Assembly: GCA_004335635.1 (NCBI GenBank)
Contig: QAXH01006671.1
Coordinates: 132,646 to 156,842 of the forward strand
DNA: 24,197 nt
Direction: 5' to 3'
From: Chloromonas sp. AAM2
Lineage: Eukaryota; Chlorophyta; Chlorophyceae; Chlamydomonadales; Chlamydomonadaceae
Shown here: in pieces, positions 1 through 5,899 of the stretch
How positions within the stretch are numbered: the stretch's first letter is position 1
Layout: each line of letters opens with the position of its first letter
Notes under the pieces: generated by a model
Databases searched by the model: none
What the model saw: only the letters and a program-made list of their open reading frames with translations
Told to the model about the DNA's origin: nothing
Program-made: the position numbers and the translations under genes

Positions 1-590
1 GTTCGGGCAACTTCCAGTTCCTTATACATCAGCTCCTTTTCAATACGTTCTTGCTGAAGTTTTGCATTTTCAATGGCAATAGCAGCCTGATTGGCCAGAG
101 TCTGAAATACCGGAATTAAATTTTCCGTGAAATCCTCATTATTAACTCGATTAATTGCCTGTAAGACCCCAATCAATTTCTTTTCATGATTGATCAGGGG
201 CACGCAAATCAGGTTTTTGGTAATAAAGGAAGAAGACTGGCTGAGTTCTCCTTCAAATCGTTCATCCTGTTGTACGTCATTCACCAGTACGGGCTCCCGT
301 TTTTGTGCCACCCAGCCACTGATGCCCTGACTGGAAGGAATACTTTTCCCGGAAATTTCCGCGGTAGCCGGACCCGTGGGTATGGTTAGGATAAGCCTGC
401 TTCTGTCGTCCGATAGAAGAAAAAGCGAACTGGCTTCGCTGTCCATGATCTCCTTTGCAGAGTCCATGATATCACGTAATAAACTATCCAGTTCCAGATT
501 GGAGTTTATTTTACCAACCAGCTCCATCAACAAATTCAGCTGATCGGTATTTATAGATTGAATAGTTGTGTTCTTCATACCCTTTACCAT
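1..590 (-). CDS. GAF-domain signalling protein, partial (runs off left edge)
   Basis: The minus strand is open from ATG at 590 (or the in-frame ATG at 578) to the window edge, giving about 196 residues. After a short N-terminus comes a region with GAF-domain features: a helix ending in DSLLRDIMDSAKEIMDSEAS, the strand SSLFLLSDD, the QGISGWVAQKREPVLVNDV stretch, and the C-terminal LIGVLQAINR...FQTLANQAAIAIENA helix. It then enters a charged coiled coil ending KELEVAR at the edge. GAF plus a KELEVAR-type linker is common ahead of PP2C/SpoIIE phosphatase domains (RsbU-like) or a histidine kinase. The output domain lies outside the window, so which one is unknown. GAF domains bind small ligands or serve in dimerisation. 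No clear Shine-Dalgarno separates the two ATGs. Probably cytoplasmic, as no signal or membrane segment is visible. Confidence 0.85.
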   Translation of the reverse strand, partial: MVKGMKNTTIQSINTDQLNLLMELVGKINSNLELDSLLRDIMDSAKEIMDSEASSLFLLSDDRSRLILTIPTGPATAEISGKSIPSSQGISGWVAQKREPVLVNDVQQDERFEGELSQSSSFITKNLICVPLINHEKKLIGVLQAINRVNNEDFTENLIPVFQTLANQAAIAIENAKLQQERIEKELMYKELEVAR

Positions 591-619
591 TGCATTAAAT
601 TTGAAATACCCTAACCATG

Positions 620-627
620 CAAAATTA
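620..627 (-). promoter_or_regulatory. candidate -7 element for the GAF gene
   Basis: On the minus strand 627-620 reads TAATTTTG, an exact match to the TAnnTTTG -7 element of Bacteroidota-type promoters. It lies about 30 nt upstream of the ATG at 590. The matching -33 TTG is not clear, so this is tentative. Confidence 0.3.
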
Positions 628-764
628 TTACTTAATAGAATATTTAATATAAGCTATTCTAATAATCTTAAAAGTGCTTTTATTTGGGATCAAAAAACCC
701 CCTTACTCTGCCTTTCCCACCTGAAAAATTTTCTTTAGCGAAAGATCATTATTGATTCTGATGA

Positions 765-824
765 ATGCCCATAATAATACTTCCCTGTTGATTCTGATTT
801 AATTTTGTATGCAAAATATGGCAT
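765..824 (-). pseudogene. 5' stub of a third GIY-YIG nuclease ORF
   Basis: From ATG at 824 leftward the sequence is homologous to the start of the 964-1224 ORF (MPYFAYKIKSESTGKYYYGH), and similarity stops abruptly near 765. It keeps both tyrosine motifs but lacks the catalytic Arg and Glu, so it is a truncated remnant. It marks the distal end of the tandem array. Confidence 0.75.
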
Positions 825-845
825 TTATACTCCCGTCTTATTGGT

Positions 846-885
846 AAAAAATAAAAAAGGACGCCAGCAAATTGCTAACGTCCTT
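846..885 (-). terminator. Rho-independent terminator, copy 1
   Basis: On the minus strand AAGGACG (885-879) pairs with CGTCCTT (863-857), enclosing an inner AGCAA/TTGCT pairing, and is followed by a T-rich tract over 858-846. It lies 8 bp after tRNA-like element A and is the third copy of the terminator that follows the intact tRNA-Pro. Confidence 0.8.
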
Positions 886-893
886 CTTAATTG

Positions 894-986
894 TCGGGAC
901 GATTCCGATTCGATCGGGAAACCAGCGACCCTCCCGACATCAACCAGTTGAAGTCGGGATGCTCTACCTGACTGAGCCACGTCCCT
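894..986 (-). pseudogene. tRNA-Pro-like element A (arms replaced by palindromes)
   Basis: The minus strand keeps the tRNA-Pro 5' part (GGGACGTGGCTCAGTCAGG then TAGAGCA) and the 3' acceptor CGTCCCGA. The anticodon arm of the intact gene is replaced by a 28 nt hairpin, TCCCGAC...GTCGGGA. Nine bases of the T arm are replaced by a 17 nt near-palindrome, TCCCGAT-CGA-ATCGGAA, with one mismatch at its end. Acceptor position 1 is A instead of C, so it mispairs. There is no recognisable anticodon loop, so it cannot act as a normal tRNA. Confidence 0.75.
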
Positions 987-1224
987 CCAACCAGGCTTTT
1001 GCCCGTTTCGGGTTTTTCATCTTTTTGAGTTTGTGTTCCAATTTCATGGACTTCCCTTTAGTTTCTGCCTCCACATATCCATCTAATTTCCATGGCCCTT
1101 TCCCTCGCGTGTATCTATTTTGGGTTGAATTATGACTTTTCATTCTCTCACTCAGATCCGAAGTATGCCCATAATAATGCTTCCCCGTTGATTCTGATTT
1201 AATTATGTATGCAAAATATGGCAT
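964..1224 (-). CDS. small GIY-YIG nuclease-family protein (tRNA-associated)
   Basis: An 86-residue protein of the single-domain GIY-YIG family (COG2827/YhbQ-like, related to the UvrC N-terminal domain and to homing endonucleases). The visible signature is AYIIKS (residues 5-10, GIY part), HYYGHTSDL (16-24, YIG part), Arg27 in SERMKSHN, His31 and Glu63 in KLEHKLKK, so the catalytic set looks intact. Such proteins cleave DNA with a metal ion; many members have no known role. The last residues, GRGSVR-stop, are read from the first bases of tRNA-like element A, with the stop TAG in its D arm. It is the only full-length copy of three in the array. The ORF begins shortly after a terminator, so its own promoter is not obvious. 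A homing or mobile role is inference from position and duplication. Confidence 0.75.
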   Translation of the reverse strand: MPYFAYIIKSESTGKHYYGHTSDLSERMKSHNSTQNRYTRGKGPWKLDGYVEAETKGKSMKLEHKLKKMKNPKRAKAWLEGRGSVR

Positions 1225-1245
1225 TTATACTCCCGTCTTATTGGT

Positions 1246-1286
1246 AAAAAATAAAAAAAGGGCGCCAGCGAATTGCTAACGTCCTT
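1246..1286 (-). terminator. Rho-independent terminator, copy 2
   Basis: AAGGACG (1286-1280) pairs with CGCCCTT (1264-1258) on the minus strand, with one G-U pair caused by a base change relative to the other copies, followed by a T-rich tract over 1259-1246. It lies just after tRNA-like element B. The stem stays pairable despite the change. Confidence 0.75.
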
Positions 1287-1294
1287 CTTAAATG

Positions 1295-1387
1295 TCGGGA
1301 CGATCCCGATTCGATCGGGAAACCAGCGACCCTCCCGACATCAACCAGTTGAAGTCGGGATGCTCTACCTGACTGAGCCACGTCCCT
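1295..1387 (-). pseudogene. tRNA-Pro-like element B (arms replaced by palindromes)
   Basis: Nearly identical to element A: the tRNA-Pro 5' acceptor strand and D arm are kept, followed by the same TCCCGAC...GTCGGGA hairpin in place of the anticodon arm. The T-arm insert here is the perfect palindrome TCCCGATCGAATCGGGA. The acceptor end CGTCCCGA is kept. Position 1 is A instead of C because it is shared with the end of the GIY-YIG ORF. There is no anticodon loop. Confidence 0.75.
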
Positions 1388-1624
1388 CCAGCCAGGCTTT
1401 TGCCCTTTTCGGGTTTTTCATCTTTTGAGTTTGTGTTCCAATTTCATGGACTCCCCTTTATTTTCTGCCTCCACATATCCAACTAATTTCCATGGCCCTT
1501 TCCCTCGCGTGTATCTATTTTGGGTGGAATTATGACTTTTCATTCTCTCGCTCAGATCCGAAGTATGCCCATAATAATGCTTCCCCGTTGATTCTGATTT
1601 AATCACGTAGGCAACGTATGGCAT
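1365..1624 (-). pseudogene. GIY-YIG nuclease ORF, frameshifted copy
   Basis: The ATG at 1624 opens a frame that stops at 1418 after 68 residues (…KLEHKLKR). Compared with the 964-1224 copy, one T is missing from a T-run near 1424 (CATCTTTTGAG versus CATCTTTTTGAG). After that point the other frame continues with the same KNPKRAKAWLEGRGSVR tail to a stop at 1365 inside tRNA-like element B. Up to the break the two proteins differ at only a handful of positions (residues 4, 7, 48, 55 and 58). Arg27 and Glu63 remain, so the 68-residue product may keep the core but lose its C-terminal helix. Confidence 0.75.
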
Positions 1625-1645
1625 TTATACTCCCGCCTTATTGGT

Positions 1646-1685
1646 AAAAAATAAAAAAGGACGCCAGCGATTTGCTAACGTCCTT
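1646..1685 (-). terminator. Rho-independent terminator after tRNA-Pro
   Basis: AAGGACG (1685-1679) pairs with CGTCCTT (1663-1657) on the minus strand, with inner pairing AGCAA/TTGCT and a T-rich tract to 1646. It starts 8 bp past the 3' end of tRNA-Pro and ends that transcript. It is the parent of the two terminator copies at 846-885 and 1246-1286. Confidence 0.85.
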
Positions 1686-1693
1686 CTTAATTG

Positions 1694-1767
1694 TCGGGAC
1701 GACTGGATTTGAACCAGCGACCCCTCGACCCCCAGCCGAGTGCTCTACCTGACTGAGCCACGTCCCG
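1694..1767 (-). tRNA. tRNA-Pro (anticodon GGG)
   Basis: A complete cloverleaf can be folded by hand. The acceptor CGGGACG pairs with CGTCCCG (7 of 7), with T8 and G9. The D stem is GCTC/GAGC, with AGTCAGGTA as D loop. The anticodon stem CTCGG/TCGAG encloses the loop CTGGGGG, so positions 34-36 are GGG. The T stem GCTGG/CCAGT encloses TTCAAAT, and the discriminator is A73. The terminal CCA is not encoded (the sequence continues CA, then AT). It decodes CCC/CCU proline codons. It is the second element after the promoter at 1907-1937, behind tRNA-like element C. Confidence 0.95.
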
Positions 1768-1809
1768 AACTAAATAAAATCACACAAAATATTCTTCAAA
1801 TTAACTTCA

Positions 1810-1893
1810 TCGGGACGATCCCGATTCGATCGGGAAACCACGTCCCTCCCGACAAGCCTGTCGGGATGCTCTACCTGACTGAGCCACGTCCCG
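1810..1893 (-). pseudogene. tRNA-Pro-like element C, first in the tRNA transcript
   Basis: The acceptor CGGGACG/CGTCCCG is perfectly paired (7 bp) and the D arm is identical to tRNA-Pro. The anticodon arm is replaced by the palindrome TCCCGACAGGCTTGTCGGGA and the T arm carries TCCCGATCGAATCGGGA, as in elements A and B. Unlike A and B it keeps C1 and the A73 discriminator and has GGGACGTGG between the two palindromes. It starts about 14 bp after a good promoter, so it should be transcribed together with tRNA-Pro. It could be a pseudogene or a structured non-coding RNA processed at both ends like a tRNA. Confidence 0.75.
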
Positions 1894-1906
1894 ATTTATC
1901 AGAAGA

Positions 1907-1937
1907 TAAAGATACGGGCTTTGGGGGCGGTGTTCAA
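1907..1937 (-). promoter_or_regulatory. promoter of the tRNA-Pro transcript
   Basis: On the minus strand TTGA (1937-1934) is followed, after 19 bp, by TATCTTTA (1914-1907). This fits the Bacteroidota-type TTG-N17/19-TAnnTTTG pattern. The predicted start falls just ahead of tRNA-like element C at 1893. No other comparable promoter lies between element C and tRNA-Pro. Confidence 0.55.
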
Positions 1938-1997
1938 TCTTATTTTTTCTTTTCTCAGACGCAAAATGATAGTGACTGCTATAAAACTGCTATCGAA

Positions 1998-2390
1998 ATG
2001 GCATCACTAATAAAACTACATGGACTCTACTATCTACAGTTCTATAACAGCAAAAGAAGACCAATAAGAAAGCAAATTGCTCTCAAAACCAGAACCAAGC
2101 AAACAGCCTTAAAACTCCAGCGCAAATTAGAAGACGAATTTGCTACCGGCGCTTTTGATCCCTGGCTGGATGACACTGTTACCATTGAGGGAGAAGAGCT
2201 GAGCAAGGATTCCACGATCAAAGTAGCACTGGATCAGTACATCAAAGTGAAATCCACGAAAGTCTGGCGGCCTAAAACAGCTCCAAAAATGATCTCTTAT
2301 TTAGTTATTCATTTAGAAGACACACGAACCACTTATTTAATCAGCATTAACTTTTTAGTACTTCTATATTCCCCGGCTTGTATGCGGTAA
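1998..2390 (+). pseudogene. tyrosine recombinase (integrase), N-terminal fragment
   Basis: From ATG at 1998 the first ~100 residues match the N-terminus of phage/ICE tyrosine integrases. An arm-binding-like strand region (GLYYLQFYNSKRRPIRKQIAL, then RTKQTALKLQRKLEDEFATG) and the GAFDPW motif are followed by the start of the SAM-like core-binding domain (STIKVALDQYIKVK...WRPKTAPK). Homology stops near 2300. The remaining ~30 codons run into the 3' end of the opposite gene and look like readout of non-coding sequence. The catalytic domain (R-H-R-Y) is absent, so the protein is inactive. A longer frame is open back to 1740 but crosses the tRNA genes and is not credible. Its position next to tRNA-Pro fits an element that integrated into that tRNA and later decayed. 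Confidence 0.75.
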
Positions 2391-5125
2391 ATATAGAATC
2401 CACTTGAAAGGTTTGAAGCATCAAAGTTGACTGTATATTGACCAGCACTTTGTTTTTCATTCACCAAAATGGCCACTTGGCGACCTAGCAAATCAAACAC
2501 CTCAAGAGTCACATAACTGCTAACAGCTAATCGGTATCCAATAACTGTGCTCGGGTTGAACGGATTCGGATAATTTTGATGGAGCACTACCGTTCGTGGT
2601 ACTTCAGCTCGTTTCGCCTCATCCTCATTAGAAACCGGCATACCAAGATTCTGAAGGTAGGGATAGGTTTCTCCTTCAGTTATCATCCAGGTTTCATCAA
2701 AATCCCAATCTTTATATGTGGATTGCAGCTGCATTTCGCTCGTAGTGACACCAGTCATGCCATCTGATGAACCACTTCCAGATGCCTCAGAAACTCCAGC
2801 TATATCTACATTCCAGTAGGTAAATCTGAAGGGACTAAACGTGCCCGTAAGACCGGCCATTCCACCTGCCTGAGAGTCTCCTTCAATGGTTCCGATGGCG
2901 TAGGCATAAGAAATATCTTCAAATGCACCTCCAATCAATCCACCAATAGTCGATTCACCGGATACATCACCTGTTGCAAATACATTATCAATCTCTCCAT
3001 TCAGGTGGGAGCCTGAAAGTCCTCCAACTTGTTCTTGTCCAACTACGCTACCAGTAGCATAGGATCGGGAAATATAACCCTCAAGGGGTGGCGCGTAGCC
3101 ATTTCTCCCCGTTAGTCCACCAACCTCACTTTGTCCAATTACTGATCCACTTGCCCAGGAATCGGTTACAGTAGCTCCATTAAAGCCGATCAGACCTCCT
3201 GTTTCATCAAGCCCAACAACATTCACAGATGAAGAGATATTGCGAACCTCTCCTCTTCTTTGGTATCCAATAAAACCTCCGGTATTGGTATCAGTACCTT
3301 GAACGGTGCCACCTGTATGAGAATGCATAATTGTACCACCTCTTTTAAATCCAACCAACGAGCCTGTATACCGTCCGCCTGTAACTTGTACCTCTTTAAG
3401 AATTACACGCTTTATTGTTCCCTGATCCATAAATCCAAAGAGACCCACACCATTTGTATCAGGGCGGTTGATGAAAAGTCCTTGAATCTCATAATCATTA
3501 CCGTTAAAACTTCCACTGAACCCAGTGTCCGCATCCCCGATTGGATTGAACCCCTCCCCATTGTTCCATTGCGAAGTTGCTGATGCATCCAGATCATTCA
3601 TTTGGATGTAGTGGTCCTGCAATAATAGACGTATATCATCCAGATGATCCAGCGTCTCTATCTGCCAGGGATCATTTGCTGTGCCCGATCCACCCGCAAA
3701 ATCCACAGCTATGCCTTCACCAGATAATGACACTACAATGGGAGTCACTTCATTTTGGGCATGGTGTTCAATCAGAAGGTCGGCCTGTACAGTATCACTA
3801 CTTTCCGGTGTAAAATGGACAGGAATTGAAATCGTTGTGTTGGGAGGTATGGTGAATGATTGATTTGATGGGTCAATCATAAAAAGTGATTCATCGGGAC
3901 CTGCTACAGATACGTTAACAGAAAGGTCTGCTATTCCGGTATTTTCAAGATTAAACTCAATCGTCTTTTGAATACCAATTCCTGACGTCCCAAACTCAAT
4001 CTTATCGTTTTCAGCAATAATTCTTGGTACTTCCGGAATCTCCACGGTATCATCTGCGCCTTGCCAGGAAAGTACCGGATAGCCCGGTGTAAGCTGCCAT
4101 GTGTCATAAAAATCAAAATCCAGCATGTGAATGTAAGCATTCTGACCGGTCATTTTTTCAGTACTCAGACCTGCGCTATCTATTCGTAGATCCATCTGGT
4201 GGGAATATGATCCTATAGAAAATGGCTGTCCGGTAGCAACACTGTCCCAGTAGCTTGCAACCAGTGATTTTGTGCCCGTAGATCTGATATTTGAAAGAAA
4301 AGGTTTAGGTTGATTCTTATTGCTCTTGGTAGTTACAACCCAGTAAATAGATCCGATTAGTCCACCTACTTGCTGTTCCCCCTCCACAAAACCTGCGGCA
4401 TACGATCCGCTGATTTTTCCAGTGACTTCATTGTCTGAATCAAATCCTGAAGCCTGAAATATGCCTGTCAGGCCGCCCACTTCTCCTTTACCTGTTATAT
4501 CTGAAAGTGAATAAGAGTGAGCAATTTCGGCAAATTCGATATATCCTGAAATTCCCCCTACCGCGAACTTACCATTAATACTGGCGTCTGAATAAGAGGT
4601 CCGGATCTTTGCCTGGTTCACAATACCTGTCAATCCACCTACATAATCTTCTCCGTTGATGAAGCCAGCTACTGATGATTGTTCAATACTTCCTCCATTC
4701 ATCGAGCCTGCCAGTCCGCCCAGGTTGTCTTTCGCTGAAATATCCACATCAATCAAATGAATGTTCTGCAGGTGGGCATTTTGCATCACTCCAAAAAGTC
4801 CTACATAATTCTCATTTATTCGGTTGATCATCAAACCAAAAATAATATGCCCATTCCCATGTAGGCTGCCAGTAAATCTGGAATTTATGTTCCCAATAGG
4901 CTCAAAACCAGCGCTATCATTCCAAGCCACCGTCTCACTAGCATCTATATCATTAATCTGAACAAAATGCTTATCAGGATAGTCGCTTATCGATTGCAAC
5001 TCCTCAACCGTAGAAATTTGATAAGGATCTTCTTCAGTACCTGAACCCCCAGAAAATTGAGCAAAAGCATTTGAGGTGAGTAAAATAATTGATAGTAAGC
5101 CCAATACAGAAATTCTGAATATCAT
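2333..5125 (-). CDS. secreted GLUG-repeat protein with T9SS-type sorting domain
   Basis: A 930-residue exported protein. Residues 1-22 form a signal peptide (MIFRISVLGLLSIILL...AFA). It has two similar halves, each opening with a motif of the form F-[SA]-GGSGT-x-x-[DE]-P-[YW]-QI (residues 24-37 and 475-489), followed by 'GF-PIG' and 'GNG' segments and many GLUG-type repeats (VGGLTG, VGGLIG, TGGFIG and similar): about six at 108-260 and eight at 560-760. Between the halves (about 366-473) lies an ASPM/SPD-2/Hydin-like or 'choice-of-anchor D' beta domain. Residues 847-930 are a Por/type IX sorting domain (QNYPNPFNPST...GFYIYRIQAGEY...KKLMLIK). GLUG proteins are generally cell-surface or adhesion proteins; the ligand is unknown. 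Likely exported by Sec, then moved across the outer membrane. Its 3' end overlaps the integrase remnant ORF. It could be cargo of the decayed island. Confidence 0.85.
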   Translation of the reverse strand: MIFRISVLGLLSIILLTSNAFAQFSGGSGTEEDPYQISTVEELQSISDYPDKHFVQINDIDASETVAWNDSAGFEPIGNINSRFTGSLHGNGHIIFGLMINRINENYVGLFGVMQNAHLQNIHLIDVDISAKDNLGGLAGSMNGGSIEQSSVAGFINGEDYVGGLTGIVNQAKIRTSYSDASINGKFAVGGISGYIEFAEIAHSYSLSDITGKGEVGGLTGIFQASGFDSDNEVTGKISGSYAAGFVEGEQQVGGLIGSIYWVVTTKSNKNQPKPFLSNIRSTGTKSLVASYWDSVATGQPFSIGSYSHQMDLRIDSAGLSTEKMTGQNAYIHMLDFDFYDTWQLTPGYPVLSWQGADDTVEIPEVPRIIAENDKIEFGTSGIGIQKTIEFNLENTGIADLSVNVSVAGPDESLFMIDPSNQSFTIPPNTTISIPVHFTPESSDTVQADLLIEHHAQNEVTPIVVSLSGEGIAVDFAGGSGTANDPWQIETLDHLDDIRLLLQDHYIQMNDLDASATSQWNNGEGFNPIGDADTGFSGSFNGNDYEIQGLFINRPDTNGVGLFGFMDQGTIKRVILKEVQVTGGRYTGSLVGFKRGGTIMHSHTGGTVQGTDTNTGGFIGYQRRGEVRNISSSVNVVGLDETGGLIGFNGATVTDSWASGSVIGQSEVGGLTGRNGYAPPLEGYISRSYATGSVVGQEQVGGLSGSHLNGEIDNVFATGDVSGESTIGGLIGGAFEDISYAYAIGTIEGDSQAGGMAGLTGTFSPFRFTYWNVDIAGVSEASGSGSSDGMTGVTTSEMQLQSTYKDWDFDETWMITEGETYPYLQNLGMPVSNEDEAKRAEVPRTVVLHQNYPNPFNPSTVIGYRLAVSSYVTLEVFDLLGRQVAILVNEKQSAGQYTVNFDASNLSSGFYIYRIQAGEYRSTKKLMLIK

Positions 5126-5269
5126 GTTCTCTCATTTTTAAGAACGAATTAACTTAAATGTAGTTAATTCAATGTCTAAATGGTAGGCTAAAAGGCATAG
5201 CAGAAACCTTCATTTCGCTGAGTCAGCTATTAACTACATCAACATATTCAGGCCGGTTATTCAGACTCA

Positions 5270-5506
5270 TCATTTCTTCAAAGAGTTTTTGGGATTTGTT
5301 TCCACTCGCCCACTGGATCTGTTATAAGGCAAAATAAAGTCGATATTTGCATAAACGCGATCTTCCGTTGGGTTGTACACAACAAGTATGTTGCAATGCC
5401 TGCCCAAAAAAGCCTCGAGATCAATCCCCTCATGAAGCTGCTCGGAAGTAAACTTTCTCCAATTTAGACGTTCTAAGGTTTTCCTGAGTGAACTCTTCTT
5501 ATTCAA
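5270..5506 (-). pseudogene. fragment of a phage/plasmid replication-associated protein
   Basis: A 78-residue frame opening with TTG at 5506. The core (SLRKTLERLNWRKFTSEQLHE, then GIDLEAFLGRHCNILVVYN and DRVYANIDFILPY) resembles the C-terminal OB-fold-like part of small phage and conjugative-element proteins with the pattern W-x-G-x-x-F-[ST]-x-E-E-L-x-x-FDL-x-x-x-LGKPC...YANV. Such proteins usually begin with a further ~50-residue beta domain, missing here: an in-frame TAA at 5522-5524 lies just upstream. I therefore take it as a remnant of an integrated element. The family match is from memory of the pattern and needs a profile search. Confidence 0.4.
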
Positions 5507-5521
5507 ACTCCGGTTAAAGCG

Positions 5522-5716
5522 TTAGGCCAGCGTGTAGGGAATCCCCTGTTTATCGATGAAATCCAAAATAAATCTCATAACATTCCAGCAAATGAAACTC
5601 AAAACCATAGTACATACTAAAGAGATAAGCCATATTACCGATTCAGACACATAAAATATACGGATCAAGCCATTGAACGACGCTAAAATCCAATCACTTC
5701 CAAACCAATATATCAT
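5522..5716 (-). CDS. hypothetical small membrane protein
   Basis: A 64-residue ORF from ATG at 5716, in the same frame as the fragment at 5270-5506 but separated from it by TAA. It has one long hydrophobic stretch (SVIWLISLVCTMVLSFICWNV) and a weaker one before it, so one or two membrane spans are possible. No family is recognised. It lies in an AT-rich stretch between two secreted-protein genes and may be a chance ORF or another island remnant. Confidence 0.3.
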   Translation of the reverse strand: MIYWFGSDWILASFNGLIRIFYVSESVIWLISLVCTMVLSFICWNVMRFILDFIDKQGIPYTLA

Positions 5717-5899
5717 TCAGGCTCAACAGATAAGCGCTAAATAATAAATATTTCTTTGAAATAGCCTTTTGTATCCGTTTATTCTGTAATTCTCTTATCT
5801 ATTACTGAGCTTATAAATTTTACTCTACCTTATCTTTTTAAATCTGTTTTTTCTGTTTGTCTTATTGCTATTCTATCCATTAATACTGCAGAAGCACAG

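Larger units (their letters stand above)
765..1767 (-). repeat. tandem array of tRNA-Pro / terminator / GIY-YIG units
   Basis: Reading the minus strand, the intact tRNA-Pro (1767-1694) and its terminator are followed by two tandem units of about 400 bp. Each contains a GIY-YIG ORF, a tRNA-Pro-like element overlapping its 3' end, and a copy of the same terminator. A third ORF stub follows. The copies align almost base for base: ORF starts at 824, 1224 and 1624 are exactly 400 bp apart. The tRNA-derived D-arm stops at 964, 1365 and 1745 (the last inside the intact tRNA) are 401 and 380 bp apart; the 21 bp difference is roughly the extra length of the palindromes in the tRNA-like copies. This arrangement suggests repeated duplication next to the tRNA rather than independent insertions. 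Confidence 0.85.

Noticed and set aside
872..1135. Plus-strand ORF of 87 residues over element A and the nuclease gene
   Set aside because: It lies opposite tRNA-like element A and the GIY-YIG gene and has no family features; a shadow frame.
894..1893. Elements A, B and C as functional tRNAs with an odd anticodon
   Set aside because: No 7-base anticodon loop with U33 and no T loop can be folded; the arms are replaced by palindromes.
765..1893. CRISPR array
   Set aside because: The repeats are long (~400 bp) units with genes and tRNA parts, not short repeats with unique spacers, and no cas genes are present.
1740..1997. Upstream extension of the integrase ORF to 1740
   Set aside because: The frame runs through tRNA-Pro and element C on the other strand and has no protein features; ATG at 1998 begins the recognisable integrase.
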